Notes: a model not told the origin generated them from the sequence alone. DNA of 64,000 bases from Callaeas wilsoni (GCA_013398955.1 VWPU01012103.1:1-64000), one strand, 5' to 3'. Positions 10,885 to 24,178 are shown, counted from the stretch's first letter. Numbers and translations are program-made.

Positions 10885-13800
10885 ATTTGTTTTATTCACA
10901 GCCTAAGTCATTTGCCTCCCTGCAGCATACTGCTATATTATGTCTATCCAGCAGTGTTGAGGGAGTAAGTAGAGTACATTTCAAGGTGTACATAAATCCA
11001 GTTCAGGTTATTTCAAATGAAATAATAAGGTAAGTGCTATGTGCTTGACTCCCATAGGGAAAACTCATAGGAAGATAAAGAAGGATTCAGGAAAATCAAA
11101 GCTTTGCCTCAGGTTCCTTCATTTAAAAATATGAGGAGAGGGAGAAATACAAAGAGGAAGATAAAGAACTGGACACTCTGGAAATGTCATAAAGGACATT
11201 CCCCTGGCTATGACTGCCAGGGGAATTTCAATCCCTGTTTTAAAGGTGGGTACCAGTATCATACCCTTCTTTCCAAGATGACTGAAGTCACAAAATCCAT
11301 TTATTAATATTGACACTTACGAAAATCAGAGGAAATATTTAAAGAACTCTAAAATGACCTTAGAAACCAAATATTACAGAAAAAGCTACAAGCCAACTAG
11401 TCCAGTTCATCTAGAGAAGGAAAAGAACAGAACAAGTATATATAATAGTACTATCCTCCCAGCTTCTGACAATTTTCCATTTAGAGATTGTTCCTATTGT
11501 ATTTTATGGTTCAAATATAGGCATAACAGATCTTACAAGTATTTGTAGTAGTTTACACAACTTCCTGTGGAAATTCCATCTGTAGGGTTTGGACTTGGCT
11601 TTCAGTGATGTAATTAGATGGTCACTTGCTCTTTTAGTGAAAGAGGCAGAAAGCAGTCTCTCCTTGTCATACTCCTTCATACCACTGGTGATTTCTGTAG
11701 AATTCCTAGTGACCTCTTTCCCAAGCTGAAAAGTGCCAGCCTATTTCATTGTCTGCCATCAAGAAACTGTCATTAAAGACCTTTGACCAACTTTGCTGAT
11801 CATGAATTTATACAGCTGCATAGTGATCTTTTCTGGTTAGTTCTCTATTCCTTTCCTAATAATTTGTAACATTTGATTTGAAGTTTGAATGCTAGCAAGA
11901 CCTGAGCTATTTTCATACAGTCATTTGTCATGACTCCAAACACTTTGTCAGCATAGGGTTCATTATTTTATATAAGAAAATAGGTCTGTTCCTCCTCACA
12001 TCTGCAACTTTACATTTACACTGAATACCATCTTCCATTGACAAGTCATTTAGTCCTTCTGAAATATTTCACAGGTGTCTCTCAATCTTAGTACATTGAG
12101 AAACCTTGTTTATTCTGATTTAATTTGAGTAAAATAAGATAAGTTTCTGTGTGAACTCTTAAACAATGGAGTTTGGAGTGAACGCTGAAATCAATAGGGA
12201 AGATAAGAACCAACTACAAATGGGGTCAGTAACAGTCATAAGCCACTGAAAATAGTGCAAAAGACTGTCTTGGGAACTGAGACGGTAAAGTTTAGCCCTT
12301 TTGTTTGATTCACTTTATGTTCCAACAAATTGTACTCTGCAGTCAACGGAATATTTAACTGGTGCTCTATATCCTGGGAATGACTTGTTAGATTTTAGTC
12401 TGAATATTGACAAGAGCTTAGTGACAGCATTGCAATGAACTCATATGTTTTGTCTCAGTAAGATCAAAAACCTTTTGTTAACAGGAAGCAAAAAGTATCT
12501 CTAGCATGAAAGCCATTCTGAGAAAAAGAAAAAAAAAGGAAAAAAAAGGTAATAATTTCCTGAAGGCTGTATTCTGCGTGTTGCTCAAATTCTCCCAGGA
12601 CTTCCATCTAAACTATTTTGGGGTGAAATACTGCCCCATGGTAATATATCCTATGAATAGAATGCCATGATTACAAGTATTGGAAGAGGTCTCTGGATCA
12701 TTCAATTTAATCTATCACTTTGCAATACAGAACTGTTTTATTTTTCTACTTTTAGCCCCTGTGAATAGTCTTTGTAACCCTCTGCATTTGTGAGCAGGAT
12801 AATGATAGTTATAAAATAATTTACTTTATGATGAACTAGTATATTCCCTGTTGTTTGTTTATGAAGAATAAAGCATCTAAGGAAGTAATTAAACAGATGT
12901 TTATTGACATGAGTTTTACCACTTTGGAGGAATGTGAATAATGAGGTTTAACTCAGAAGGGTATTCACTAATAGGAGTAGAAAGTCACAAATCTAGATCA
13001 ATAGGGACCTAGAAGCTTTAAGAGCAAGGGTTTCATTGTGCTTACATCATCTGCATTTATTTAGTGAAAATATTTTTGTGCTAAAGGCGCAGCATCACCT
13101 TACTGCCTTGAAAAAAATGATGGAAAACAACCATAACTAACATCAAGAAGGCATTTCTTCCCAGGCAGCATGGGGAGAATTACCTGTCACCTATGACTCA
13201 TCATTTGCTATATCTTTTCAAACAGATCCACTTTGTTATTGACTAATTGGAAGAACAATAGTGGGCATGCAAAATATTCTGAAAAAGATAATGAAAACCC
13301 TGGATTCTTATTGTTCTATTAAAAATGTAGCAATTCATCACTTAACATCATTAGTGGCTGATAACTGGAACTGTGTCTATAATACCCATTCAATGTTTTA
13401 TTGTGCTTCAGTCAACATAAAGCATAGGTTAACTGTAATAGCTGTCTGTATTAAAATTTAGACACTGCCTGTTGAAAATGGATAGTAATTTGGTGATTAT
13501 TCATATTTTTAAACATTCTGCATTACACTATTTATTATGCAAAATTAAATTAGAGTACATGGAGCATATGGATTTTTTCCATTTTTTATACTTATTTGTG
13601 GCAGTGATGAATGGCAGATGATTTATAACACTGAAGTTTAATAATTAAAATTACTTTTATTATTCTGTTTACTAGTTTCTTCTTTCTGCAATCTCTTGTA
13701 ATTTTGCCACATGATTAGCAACAAATTTTGCACAGCAGCACCTTCTAATAGAACCCAGCATGGACAATTTTCCATGCAGATTCAATCTCCATCTATATTC

Positions 13801-14036
13801 CACTAATCCCTTGATTGTTCCTGGGGAAAATAATCAGATCCCTGTTGTGTTCCTGATGCACTGAGCATTTGTAAAGATAATAACAAGGTTCAGTACATCA
13901 AAGGACTCAGAATATGCATCTGTTCTTTGGCCTAACTGAAAAGGGCCACACAAGGAGCCTGGTCAATTATTCACTGATGATTAATTAATATAGCTTCATT
14001 TGTGGACTGTTTCTTCTTGTAATGGAAATATGGTGG
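10885..14036. other. AT-rich non-coding DNA, no gene seen
   Basis: No coding or RNA gene is visible. An A-rich run lies near 12520-12548. There is no sign of retroviral gag, pol or env between the two LTRs of the same family at 8090 and 14037. Confidence 0.55.
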
Positions 14037-14994
14037 TGTGATGGGTTAATCTTGCCTGGTTCACAGGTGCCCACCAGACCACTCTCTCACACTCTATCCT
14101 CAGCATAAGATGGGGATAAAATAAGGTAAAAAATCTTGTGGGTTGAGATAAGGACAGAGAGATCACTCAGCAATTATCATCATGAGCAGAACAGTCTTGA
14201 CTTTGGGAAGATTAGTTTACTTTATTGTCTATTAGTAACAAATTAAGATAGTGAGAAATGAAAACAAAACAAAATATACACTCTCTTTTTCCAGGCTCAA
14301 TTTCAATCTTGACCCTTCTACCTCCTTCACTCCAAGTGGGGCAGGGGGAGAGGGGATGGGGGTTGTGCTCGGTTTATATTAGTCTCCTTTCTTCTTCTGC
14401 TGTTCCCCTGCTCCAACATGGTTCCTTCCCACAGGCTGCAGTTCCTTGAACTGCTCCAGCATGAGTAGGGTGCTGTCCTTCAGGAACAGATTGCTCCAGC
14501 AGGGGTTCTCCATGGGCTGCAGTTCCTGCCAGAAAGTCTGTTCTGTCATGGGCTCTCCAAGGCCAGAAGCTTTCTTCAGGTTACATACACCTGTTCCAGC
14601 ATGGAGTCCTCCATGGGACGAGGTGTGGGTATCTGTTCTACTATGGTCCTCCGTGGGCTCTACAGGGGATAACCTGTTTCGCCATGGTCTTCTCCACGGG
14701 CTGCAGGAGAATCTCTGCTCTCACTCCTTCTTACCTGACCGTGGTGTCCTCAGGGCATATTTTCCCAATTGTTTCTCAGAGTTGTTATGCAGCGTTTTTT
14801 ACCCTTTCTTAAATAAGTTATCACAGAGACACCACTGGTGTCACTGACAAGTTCAGCTTTGAGCAGAGGCGCATCTCTTTTGGAGCCATCTGTAACAGGG
14901 TCTGCTCAGTATGAGGACAACTCCTGGCCTCTTCTCTGAGAAGCTATTCCTGCAGCCCTCTGCTGCCAAAATCTTGCCATGTAAACCCAATGCA
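14037..14994 (-). mobile_element. ERVL-type solo LTR, second copy of the 8.1-kb family
   Basis: The plus strand starts TGTGATGGGTTAAT and ends AACCCAATGCA, the two expected ends of this avian LTR family, here nearly full length (about 958 bp). It shares with the 8.1-kb copy the 'GAGAGATCACTCAGCAATTA' region, the CTCCAGCATG sub-repeats and the TCTTAAATAAGTTATCACAGAG block (a TATA-like region when read on the minus strand). A minus-strand AATAAA is read from 14226 to 14221. The flanking pentamers GGTGG (14032-14036) and GGTGT (14995-14999) agree at 4 of 5 positions, fitting a decayed 5-bp target duplication typical of ERVL-type elements. No internal genes adjoin it. Confidence 0.85.
14440..14710. 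repeat. Tandem sub-repeats within the second ERVL-type LTR
   Basis: Around six diverged units with CTG(C/T)TCC(A)GCATGG-type cores recur every 40 to 50 bp. They match the arrangement in the copy at 9220-9445 and account for the 133-codon open frame at 14446-14847. Confidence 0.6.
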
Positions 14995-16581
14995 GGTGTG
15001 AAACTAACCAGCTAGCAAGGAGACATTTCAGTTGAAAAGAAACAAATGCCTTTTCTCAGAATGCTCACTTGACATTCACTGGGACCCAGCTGACCTCTCA
15101 GCAGATACAGCTTAAATAAGAGCCAAATAAAGAGCTGGAGCAATGAGCTCTAATCAAGTCTAGATGATCTGGTACAGTTCAAGTTTGTTGTTTTTTATAG
15201 CTGTCATCACAGAAAACAAGCACTTGACTAGGCATCTCCCATCTGGTTTGACTGCCGAATAAAACTCAATTATCGGAATTTATCTGTTCATCTGGGTACT
15301 TCTACAGGAAGAAGTCCACAGCAAGGTGCATGTTTCTTGGTCTTGCTCTGAAACAAAATACCTAAACTGTCCTGTCTCTGTGACTCCCGGAGATGAACAT
15401 AGCCTTAAATTTAAATATATACTTTTCAGTATGTATTTTTATATACATATATCTTTTCAGCCTCTTCTGAATTTTTCGGAGTAGCAATTTCAGATTGTTG
15501 TGACCTAAAACTATGGAGTCCCCATGGATCACAATTGCATTTATATTAAGCTTCTCTTTTTACTGTGCAACCTACATGGCAGTATAGAAGGGGAATGGAA
15601 TTTAAAAATTGTTAATTGTAAATTCAAAATTATATTTGTACCTGTTTAAATGTCTTTTGCATTGCTAGCCTGACAGAAAGAGACCTTAGTTGAAACCTGA
15701 TTCTGCTTTGTTTTGTTTTCAGTCTTACATAGGAAAATAGCTACAGAGGAGGTTTTGAAAAGCTTTTAGGAATGGATTCTTTCTGCTCATGCTGATGGTA
15801 GAGCTTCCACTGACATCAATAAAAAACAGAGCAGGCCAGTGCAGAAAAGCTTTGAAAATGCCTTCTAAGTGCTAAAATTTACAATTTTGCATTTAGTTAC
15901 ACAAATACGTCCCTTAAAGTGCTCACATTTGTAATACTAGCTTCCCTCAGGGGAAAAGGAAGAAAACCTACTATTACATGTTTTCCATAGTCAGAGTACA
16001 GCAGAAACGTGGATCAAATGAAGAATTAAAAAATAATAATTGAGCTGTTAGGCAGGTGACATACTCATTGATGTCAGAAAGCTTTTATGCTAGAGAATAA
16101 AATGGACATCTATAGCCTCCTTCAAGACCACTTGAAATTATTACAGATATTTTGGCAGTTGCAGAAAGTGTTAAAGAGACCAGCCCTGAATCTAAATTTT
16201 ATATACCTGACTCTTCATTCCTGAAATGACCATTTATATTCAATATTTTGGGAGGTACAAGGGCTAAGTAATTTGGCTTCTGGTCTTAAATATCATCTAA
16301 ACCTTACACATCTGTCTCCTACTGCATGTCCACTCTGAAGCATTTAATTAGGAGTAGATTTAATATTTCTTTTGCAGTGCAGCACCACAGTCTTTCTCTT
16401 ACTCCACAACCAGTACCATGTTGTCAACAATTCAAGAGTTCACAGAAGGATTGAAAGCACTAAATTTTAAATACTATTTACCCTTATGCCCGTTTTCTTC
16501 TCCATCCCAGGACCCTGTACTCAAAGGACCACATAAGCCAGCATCTTCCCTGGCACCAGTACAGCAGCATAACTTTAACTG
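14995..16581. other. AT-rich non-coding DNA between LTRs
   Basis: No gene or clear repeat was recognised. A TA-rich stretch lies near 15410-15455. Confidence 0.5.
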
Positions 16582-17189
16582 TGTTGTGGTTTAACCCCAG
16601 CCAGCAGCCAAGCCCCACACAGCTGCTTCCTCACTCCCCCACCAGTGAGATTGGAGAGAGAATCAGAAAGGTGAACAGTAGAGAACTCATCAGCTGAGAC
16701 AAAGACAATTTAATAGCGGAAGCAAAAGCTGCTTGCACAAACAAAGCAAAGCAAAGCAAAGCAAGGAATGAATTCACTGCTTCCCATGGGCAGGCAGGTG
16801 TTCAGCCATCCCCAGGAGAGCAGGGCCCCAACACCTAACTGTGACTTGGGAAGACAAATGCCATCACTGCAAACATTTCCCCCCCTTCCTTCTTCTTCCC
16901 CAACCCCCTTATACACTGAGCATGATGTTCTATGGTCTGGAGTGCCCCTTTGGTCAGTTTGGGTCACCTGTCCCGGCTGTGTCTCCTCCCAGCCTCCCAA
17001 GCACCCCCAGCTCCATCCCTAGCATGGCAGCACAAAAATCAGAAAAGGCCTTGGTTCTGTGTAAGCCCTGCTCAGCAATAACAAAAACATCTCTGTATTA
17101 TCAACCCTGTGTTCCGCACAAATCCAAAACACAGCCCCATGCAAGTCACTGTGAAGAAAATTAACCATACCCCAGCTGAAACCGGCACA
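16582..17189 (-). mobile_element. Avian ERVL-type solo LTR, different family
   Basis: The plus strand begins TGTTGTGGTTTAACCCCAGC and ends near CCAGCTGAAACCGGCACA, the two ends of a very common bird LTR in reverse orientation, about 608 bp long. Inside are the CAAAG pentamer repeats, the 'GGCAGGCAGGTGTTCAGCC' block, the 'TTTGGTCAGTTTGGGTCA' block and the 'AACATCTCTGTATTATCAAC' block. On the minus strand a TATAAG box (16913-16908) and an ATTAAA signal (16714-16709) sit in the right order for a promoter and a polyadenylation site. No target duplication is visible (AACTG left, ATGCG right). There is no proviral interior, so it is a solo LTR. Class III assignment is from memory. Confidence 0.88.
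16741..16766. repeat. (CAAAG)n pentamer run
   Basis: About five AACAAAG/CAAAG units occur in the LTR. The family normally has a shorter run at this point, so the array may have expanded slightly. Confidence 0.75.
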
Positions 17190-20100
17190 ATGCGGTAACC
17201 ACACAAATCAGAAAGAACCCTTGATACCTTACATTATGTTCACCAAAAAGAAAGCATTCTGACATTAGCCATCTTTATTATCTACCCATCGCATAAAAAG
17301 AGAAATATCCCTAAGAAAAAGCTCTATCTGCCATGAGCCTCTTCAGTTTGAATGTTTCGCTTCGGCCATCCAAAAAGCTTATTAATTAGAAACAAAAAAT
17401 GTGTTTTATTTTTCTGTCTTCAAAAATTAACAGCTTCCTTTTTCCCTTTTAAGTGATTAAAATGGTACAAACGTACAAAAGATTGATATAGTACAAATTT
17501 ACATGATTCCGCTAAAGATATTTTACATATATGTACTTGTTAAATTAAAAGTAAATTGCACAATGTTGAAATATAGGATTTTCTTTTACAGTATAATTAA
17601 ACCCGGATATCAAATATTTGTAAGAAGGATATTAGAAACACAAGTACAAATTGAAATGTGTAGGATTCCCTATAAAGTATCTTACCAAAATATGCTTTGC
17701 AAACTACCAGTGTTTTAAATAACTGCAAATAAAGTGGTCATTTTGGCATCTGGAAAATTAGATATTGTCCTGACAATGGTAAAAAATATTGAAAATTCCA
17801 ACTGAACATACAATGAAGGCAAATTACAAATAACTGTATCTTTTCCAAAGAAAGGTGAAATGTTAATATATTTCTGTACTCTGATAAGGGGCTTTTGTGT
17901 ATCAAGACGCTAAATCACAATGACTAAAAAAAATTAAAGGAAATTTTAAAAAATTGTTTTAATGATTCTTTAAGTACATAAGTAAAGCATGCCATTAATT
18001 TAAAATATAAATTTAGATTTTTTTTTCTGTATGTTTGCATCTTACATGCAGAAAGGTACTTAAAAACTGAAATTTAAATTGTCTTGTTACATATCCTCAG
18101 GAAAACCTTCCTTGATTTGGAATGATCTATATTGGTATGTCAGCTTCATTTCAATACTGCGTGAAAAAGCAGCATGTGAAATGTATACTTGGAGAAACAT
18201 TGTTAAGTCAGCATTTTGGTTTTCTTACAAATAGCAGCTCAGTAATTGCAGTAGTACCACTTAGAATTTGAAGGTGTTTTGTGAATAACATCTTGTAATA
18301 TTGAATTTTCATGAAAACTCTGACATTAGCAAGTGAAATAAACATGAGTTTGCATGCTATCTCTTGCATAAACTACGATATCAATTATCTCTAATTTGCT
18401 TAGTTGTGGATTCACTGAGAGTATACATTACGTTGATTTGTTCACAAAATTTATTTCTTAATTCTCCTTGCCCCAACATTCATGCTTTTAGTATATTAGA
18501 AAGAAGGAACTTGTGGTACTCTTTAAAAACAATATGCTGAATTTAAAACTTTGTGATAGTTATAATAAAACAGATCTATGATATTGCTTTAAGATTTTCA
18601 AATATACATTAAAATGGAAAAATCTCACACAGTTTAAAGATCTGCTTCGGTTCTAATTCAGTATGGTGAACTAGTGCTGCTACAATGAACCTATACCAAG
18701 GTGGGCTGAAACATATAGTACACAGAGAAAATATTGAAGACAATGAAACAGAAATTCTGGTTCCAAAAATTACGAGTGTACATAATACTGGAGAAAATAG
18801 AAGCCTTGAGTGAAAATCTTAGATCAAAATGTAGCCATACATCTTCCAGAGACATGGCTCAATAGCATACTGAGAGTTTTACACACTATACAGCACAGTG
18901 GTCACTCATTCTACATTTTCCTCAATACAGTTTACCATGGAAAACAAAACGTTTATCACCTCTTAAGCAATCTTTTTACTTGTTCAAAGAAGCAGAGACT
19001 AAAACTGGCACAATGCTGGTTTCTCACATAGGTATGTTCCTAGCTGTCTGCACTTGAAAAGAAAAAACACAAGAACCTGTTGTGGATTTAACCCACATAC
19101 ACAGATGAGTATTTTCTAGCTTTTGACAGTCACTCAGGAAACAGCATCCTGGGGTAATGCACCACATGTGCTGATGCTGACATTCAGCTCTTAAAACACT
19201 GATCTTAATTAAGAGTATAAATGCATTAGGAAGTGGCAAATAGGGTATACATCAATTTTACGCTATTTTGACAAGATTCTGAAAAAAAATTAAGCAGTAT
19301 TTTATTATACAATTATATGAATTAGGGTATAAAATAAAGCAATATTCGTAAATAATACAGAATCTGGATGATACCTGGTAGTGATAACATTGAGATCTGT
19401 GAGACAGCTTAAAATACCTTTCTCGAATTAGTTACCATAAGGCCACAGGCAGAAAACATTTTCTTGTGTAAGAGATGAGCAATTTTCTATTGAAATTTAC
19501 AATACTTTGACTTTAGATAGTCTCAGAACACCCATAAGGAAAGGAATTTTGTTTCCTCCCTCTGCAGTAGCCTGAAGATCAGCTATAGAATACAGGAGGC
19601 ATTACTGTGCATACTGCAAGGAGGCAGGCAGGCATTCATTAGATGTGTGGCTTATTCAATCTTCACTCCAAAGAGGGCTGTTCTTTAGACCCTGCATTTG
19701 GCTGTTTGTTAACTAAAATGGTTGAATTTTCATGTGACACGGTATATGAGATTTTAACTCATAAGCCTCTCATTTTGTAGCATGACGAAAATATGTCTAG
19801 CTGAGAAAAGTAGACATTGTTCAGAAGCAAAAATCCCTACCAAAGAGGAAATAAACATAGGGAGGTTTTTGTTTCCTGATGGTTGGAATGTGTCCAAAGT
19901 ATTTCTAAAATGGTATTTTTACTGTTGCCTAACTTGTCCACAAGGTTCTGTGATAAATTATAGTGTCATATGTTTAAGAAAAGAATGTTAACAAATACCA
20001 AGAAATTATCTTTGTTCATTGACCTTGCAAATTAAGTAAAGGATTGCTCACATTTTTTAAGTGCCACAGTACCTCCAGAGCAAGAATTCAGCCCCAGCTG

Positions 20101-21972
20101 GGCCATTCAGCTTGTGTGTATTAGATATCTAGGATTCTTTTACAATAAATAGTTTTAAAATCAACAATGTGTACATGACAAGTGAAGAACTACAAATAAA
20201 TATTGCTTTCATTTCTATCTAGAACTTTGCAGTATGATTGTAGACTGTATATTAAGGTATCACTGCTCATTTAAATTTTGGAATCTGAGGTTTTTGTTGT
20301 TGTAGTTGTCGTTTCTTTCCTGAACATAGTATTTAATTGTGCAGCAATTGTTCTTGAAAGACTAGGAGAGACAGGCTGCCCACAAACTGAGAAATTTAAA
20401 TTCCCAAACATTTTTTATCCTGAGTTTACTGTTTTCACACTCCCCTAAAAGGTGATAAACATATTAGCCAAGGCAGGTTTGTGTTTCTTGTGCAAATAAG
20501 ACAGCTAAAATAAGATCACACACTTTTCTAATACTTTAAAAAAATCAGAGAAGACAGATAGCGGCTGTGTTTACACTGAAAATAGTATTACTTTCTTTTC
20601 TGCTGAAAATAAGCCATTCTGAACTCAAGAATAAAAAAAGGCATGAGGCCAGTCAGAGAGAAAATATCTAAGCAGGCATTCAGGGAGAAGACTAGAGAAG
20701 TTTCTTAATTTTTTTATCCAAGGACTGTCTAATAAACAGGTATTTCATTGCACAAGTCATGTTTCCAAATCCTGTGATTTTGCTTGCACCAAGTATCTGC
20801 TAATTTAGAAACATAAGAAATGCTGAAGACAACTATCACTTAACTGAATAGGTCATCAGTTTCTTAGGTACATCAGACTTTAGGCAGTCACATAGTGATT
20901 TAGAGACAATTTAGAAGACTGTGCTGTATATATTTAGCAAATAATTTGCCAGAGAGGAGCAGATATTTTCTTTTGCATGCTTCAGCTATAAAGCTGAGCA
21001 GCTCTATTTATATCACCACCCCGTCCTGCTCTTCCCCACATAAAAATTGAATGATGCCAGATGATACCATCTACTTCTGAAAACTTCAGAGGAGACTTGT
21101 AATATCTTGCACCTACTCAGATACCTAGTAGAAATCAGGTGAGAAGCGCAGTCACTGCATAGCATCTGAACAGTGCTAATTCCTATCTCCCCTGCCTTCC
21201 TAAGGAAAGCAGTTTTGTGTAATCATATTCAGTGTAAGGTTTTGGCTGCCTGTCAGTTCTCTCCAGAAATTTTAGCCTGCTAGTTTAAGAGAAAGAGGAG
21301 ATATAGAGATAGTAACATCCTACAGGAAACTGACAAAGCAAATTCCTGGGAATTAAATCTTTCATTTGGTCTTTCAGGCAGGACATGTTCTGCTTGTCTC
21401 ATACAGTGGCAAGAAGATGCAACCAGGCACTAAGCGGCTCATGCATGTTTGCCAACCACTCAAAGTCTTTATTTCCAAACCAACCAACCCATGACTGGCT
21501 AAACATCCAGCAGAATTTCAAAACTGCTGAAGGAAAAAACAAAAGAGTTGGAAATACCACGATGAGGGTTCTTGTGGTAGATATATAATTTTAAGGTCAT
21601 GTCTGTTATATGATGATAGGGAAAAACAAATGCATTGCTCTTTTAGTGCAGGCAAAAAGCCAAAGAAAGTGTATCTATCTGATGTTTACAAAAGTATTTA
21701 ACAATTTAATGGTAGTGACAAATACTTGTTTTGCACACCTCTGCCCATAACAATCACAAAACATTCATAAGAAGCAACTTTGCACAATGACTCATCTGCA
21801 GATCTCAGTCTTGAGACTGCAAGAGGATACTTTCTTCATAACCCCTCCCCAATGAATTCCGCAAAAGTCTGACTCAGCTACAGTACTAAAGGAAGCACAT
21901 GCCGGAGTAAGGCCACATCACACTTCAGAGAGTGTATGTTGTACTGTGGTTCATAGGACATTCCTGTAGACG

Positions 21973-22011
21973 TTCAAAATTAGGGTGAAAATATTCAAAT
22001 TAGGGTGACAT
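21973..22011. repeat. Short tandem duplication, about 21-bp period
   Basis: Two adjacent copies of TTCAAA(A)TTAGGGTGA followed by A-rich sequence, differing by a one-base indel and substitutions. Confidence 0.5.
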
Positions 22012-23439
22012 AGACCCAGAGGAGTTTAATGTTACCTCTTCTTGATATCTTCTGACTCCTGCAAATTTAGTGTTGTGCATACCACAAAACTTCAGCCCCT
22101 GTACTAAGATTTATCAAAACTGTTTATTTGGAAGTTGGAGTTAGGACCCTGGTCTAAATTATTCAAATACAATAGTGATACTCAAGGTTATTTAAAAAGT
22201 TAGGTGCTGACTTGTTTCTTTTAGGATTAGCACAAAAACATCCTACAACAGTATGCAAATGGAGTTCGAGTACCTTGTAGGAAGATATCGTATCCAGAGG
22301 ATCTCACCTTTGAACAAAATGAAGGGAAATTTTGCTGTTCAGAGCCCCTCTTCTCCCATTCCCCCCCAACGGAGGGAGTGATACCAGAAAGGACAGAAGA
22401 GACAGAGCCTAGCAAATAGACAGATGGGTATCAGCCTGACATAAGGCCTGGAATATTCAAGTATTGTTCAGGCAGTCCCAGGGGATTTACAATGGCACAT
22501 TTTTTGACATTGAGGAAGTTACAGTGAGCTCAGTCACTTATTTAAAATCTTCGTTGCATACATCCCTCTGCTATGCTGTATTCATATTGTAATTTGAACC
22601 AGATCACACCCTTTGGTAAGACAAAGGAAAACACAAAAACAAAAAACATGAAGCAGGGATGAGAGGATTTTGCTCACACTGAATATGTACCCTTGCTATG
22701 TGGTACAAATTTACGAGCAGATGTTTGTATGAGGGGAAGCAAATCAGGAAGATCAAAATAATAACAACATGGCCGAGAGGCTGAATTTAAGTCTCTTTCA
22801 TATAATAAAAGATCATTGGCTGTCAAAGAAAAATGAGAACTTATACAAAACATATGAATATATGAGCAAGACAAAGTATGGAAATTTTGAATCAGGATAG
22901 ACAAAGCTTTCAGAATTTATTCCCTGGTCAAACCATAAACAAATGCTTTACAGTTTGTTGTAAGTTTTAAGATTAGTAGAAAAGGTTTTTGTTGAGGTTC
23001 AGACTGGGAAAATGCAGCAAACTTGCAGCTCAAGGGATATGCAATATCCATGGGTTTCAAACCTGGGAGAATAGTTGGAAATATTAATGTATCTTTTCAA
23101 GTTCTGCTTCCAAATCCAAAAAATCATTTCAATAACAAAACATTTAGAGATTCTTCAAATGTTTTTTCATGAAAATATTTCTTCATTTAACTCCAAGTGT
23201 AGTTAGATTCTGATTGAATTAACAAGGACATAAATCCAAAGCTCCATTGAAATCAGTGGAAACAAGTTAAGGTAGTATTGGTTACTAGGCAGGCTGAGGC
23301 TCACGCTAGGAAATGCTGCTTAAAATTTTGTGCCGTCCGTATATGTCAAGATAGCATGAGGCCTGTTGTGTTTCCTCCTTCTTTTTCTTACTGTGCATAG
23401 AGCCGCAAAATCTGTATGTTCCTTTCAGGTGACATTCCG

Positions 23440-23536
23440 TATTAAGGGCCAGGTCATGCCATCAATTTTTAAACACAACTACCCACTGAGATCAATGCAG
23501 AGTGCTACTTAAAGCTTGACAGTAGGGTGTGACCCT
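23440..23536. repeat. Possible ancient amniote interspersed-repeat relic
   Basis: The wording 'AAGGGCCAGGTCATGCC', then 'CACTGAGATCAATGCAGAG', then 'TGACCCTA' follows the pattern of old sauropsid/amniote repeats that have a 'cattgacttcaatgggag' core flanked by a 'ggatcaggccc' type block. It is heavily diverged and the family is not assigned. Confidence 0.3.
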
Positions 23537-23891
23537 ATAATACCAAGAAATACCTCTTTACTTGTCTAAAAGCCTGGTTCTAGTCACAACAGCAGTTTAT
23601 CAGCATTAAATAGTGCATTTGTAGCATTCCGGTGCTTATGTGCTATATCCTTCTGTGTTTTCAAATGTGATCATTGCTTATACTTTCAGCTATCTAAACG
23701 TCATTCTAGTTCCTATTATTAATAATAATAGTAAAAAACCACACAAGTGCAGCAACACCACAATTTGAAAATTGGGTAAAGAACTACTGAGGGTGTACAT
23801 CCAGACCAAAAAATGCATTATGCACACAGAGATCCTTGTGCTCTACAAGGTTTTGTCTGTGTCTCTAGGACCACCAAAGCAGAGGGTAGGA

Positions 23892-24178
23892 GAGTCATAG
23901 AACCACAGACTGGTTTGAGTTGGAAGGGACCTTAAAGACCACCTAGTTCCTACGGCTCTGCCATGAGCAGGGATGCCTTTCATTAGACCAGGTTTGTCAG
24001 GGTCCCATCCAGCCTGGCCCTGAGCACTTCCAGGAATGGGGTATACACAACTTCCTAGGTACCCTGTTCCAGTGTCTCACCACCCCCACAGTAAAGAATT
24101 TCTTCTTGTTGTCTAATCTCAACCTGCCCAGGATGCAGTTGGCCTTGTGGGCCGCGAATGCACGGACTTGTGTCCTGT
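23892..24178 (-). repeat. CR1 LINE 3'-end fragment with internal deletion
   Basis: It begins with TCATAGAACCACAGACTGG, related to the CR1 terminal octamers, and continues with 'GAGTTGGAAGGGACCTTAAAG', 'CAGGGTCCCATCCAGCCTGG' and 'CTTGTTGTCTAATCTCAACC'. It then jumps straight to 'GGATGCAGTTGGCCTTGTGG', which belongs several hundred bases deeper in CR1. The element is therefore on the minus strand and internally deleted. Confidence 0.9.

Larger units (their letters stand above)
17190..23891. other. AT-rich non-coding DNA, no gene seen
   Basis: Largely unique, very AT-rich between 17.4 and 18.8 kb. Open frames (up to 73 codons) look random. A local direct repeat of a CAAA(A)TTAGGGTGA motif, about 21 bp apart, lies at 21973-22011. 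Part of an ancient repeat may lie at 23440-23536. Confidence 0.55.

Noticed and set aside
14446..14847. 133-codon open frame on the plus strand
   Set aside because: It lies entirely inside the second ERVL-type LTR and reads through its sub-repeats.
8090..14994. Possible complete provirus with the LTRs at 8.1 kb and 14.0 kb as its two ends
   Set aside because: The 4.2 kb between them has no gag, pol or env wording, no primer-binding site or polypurine tract was seen, the two LTRs differ considerably, and the second LTR has its own 4-of-5 target duplication.
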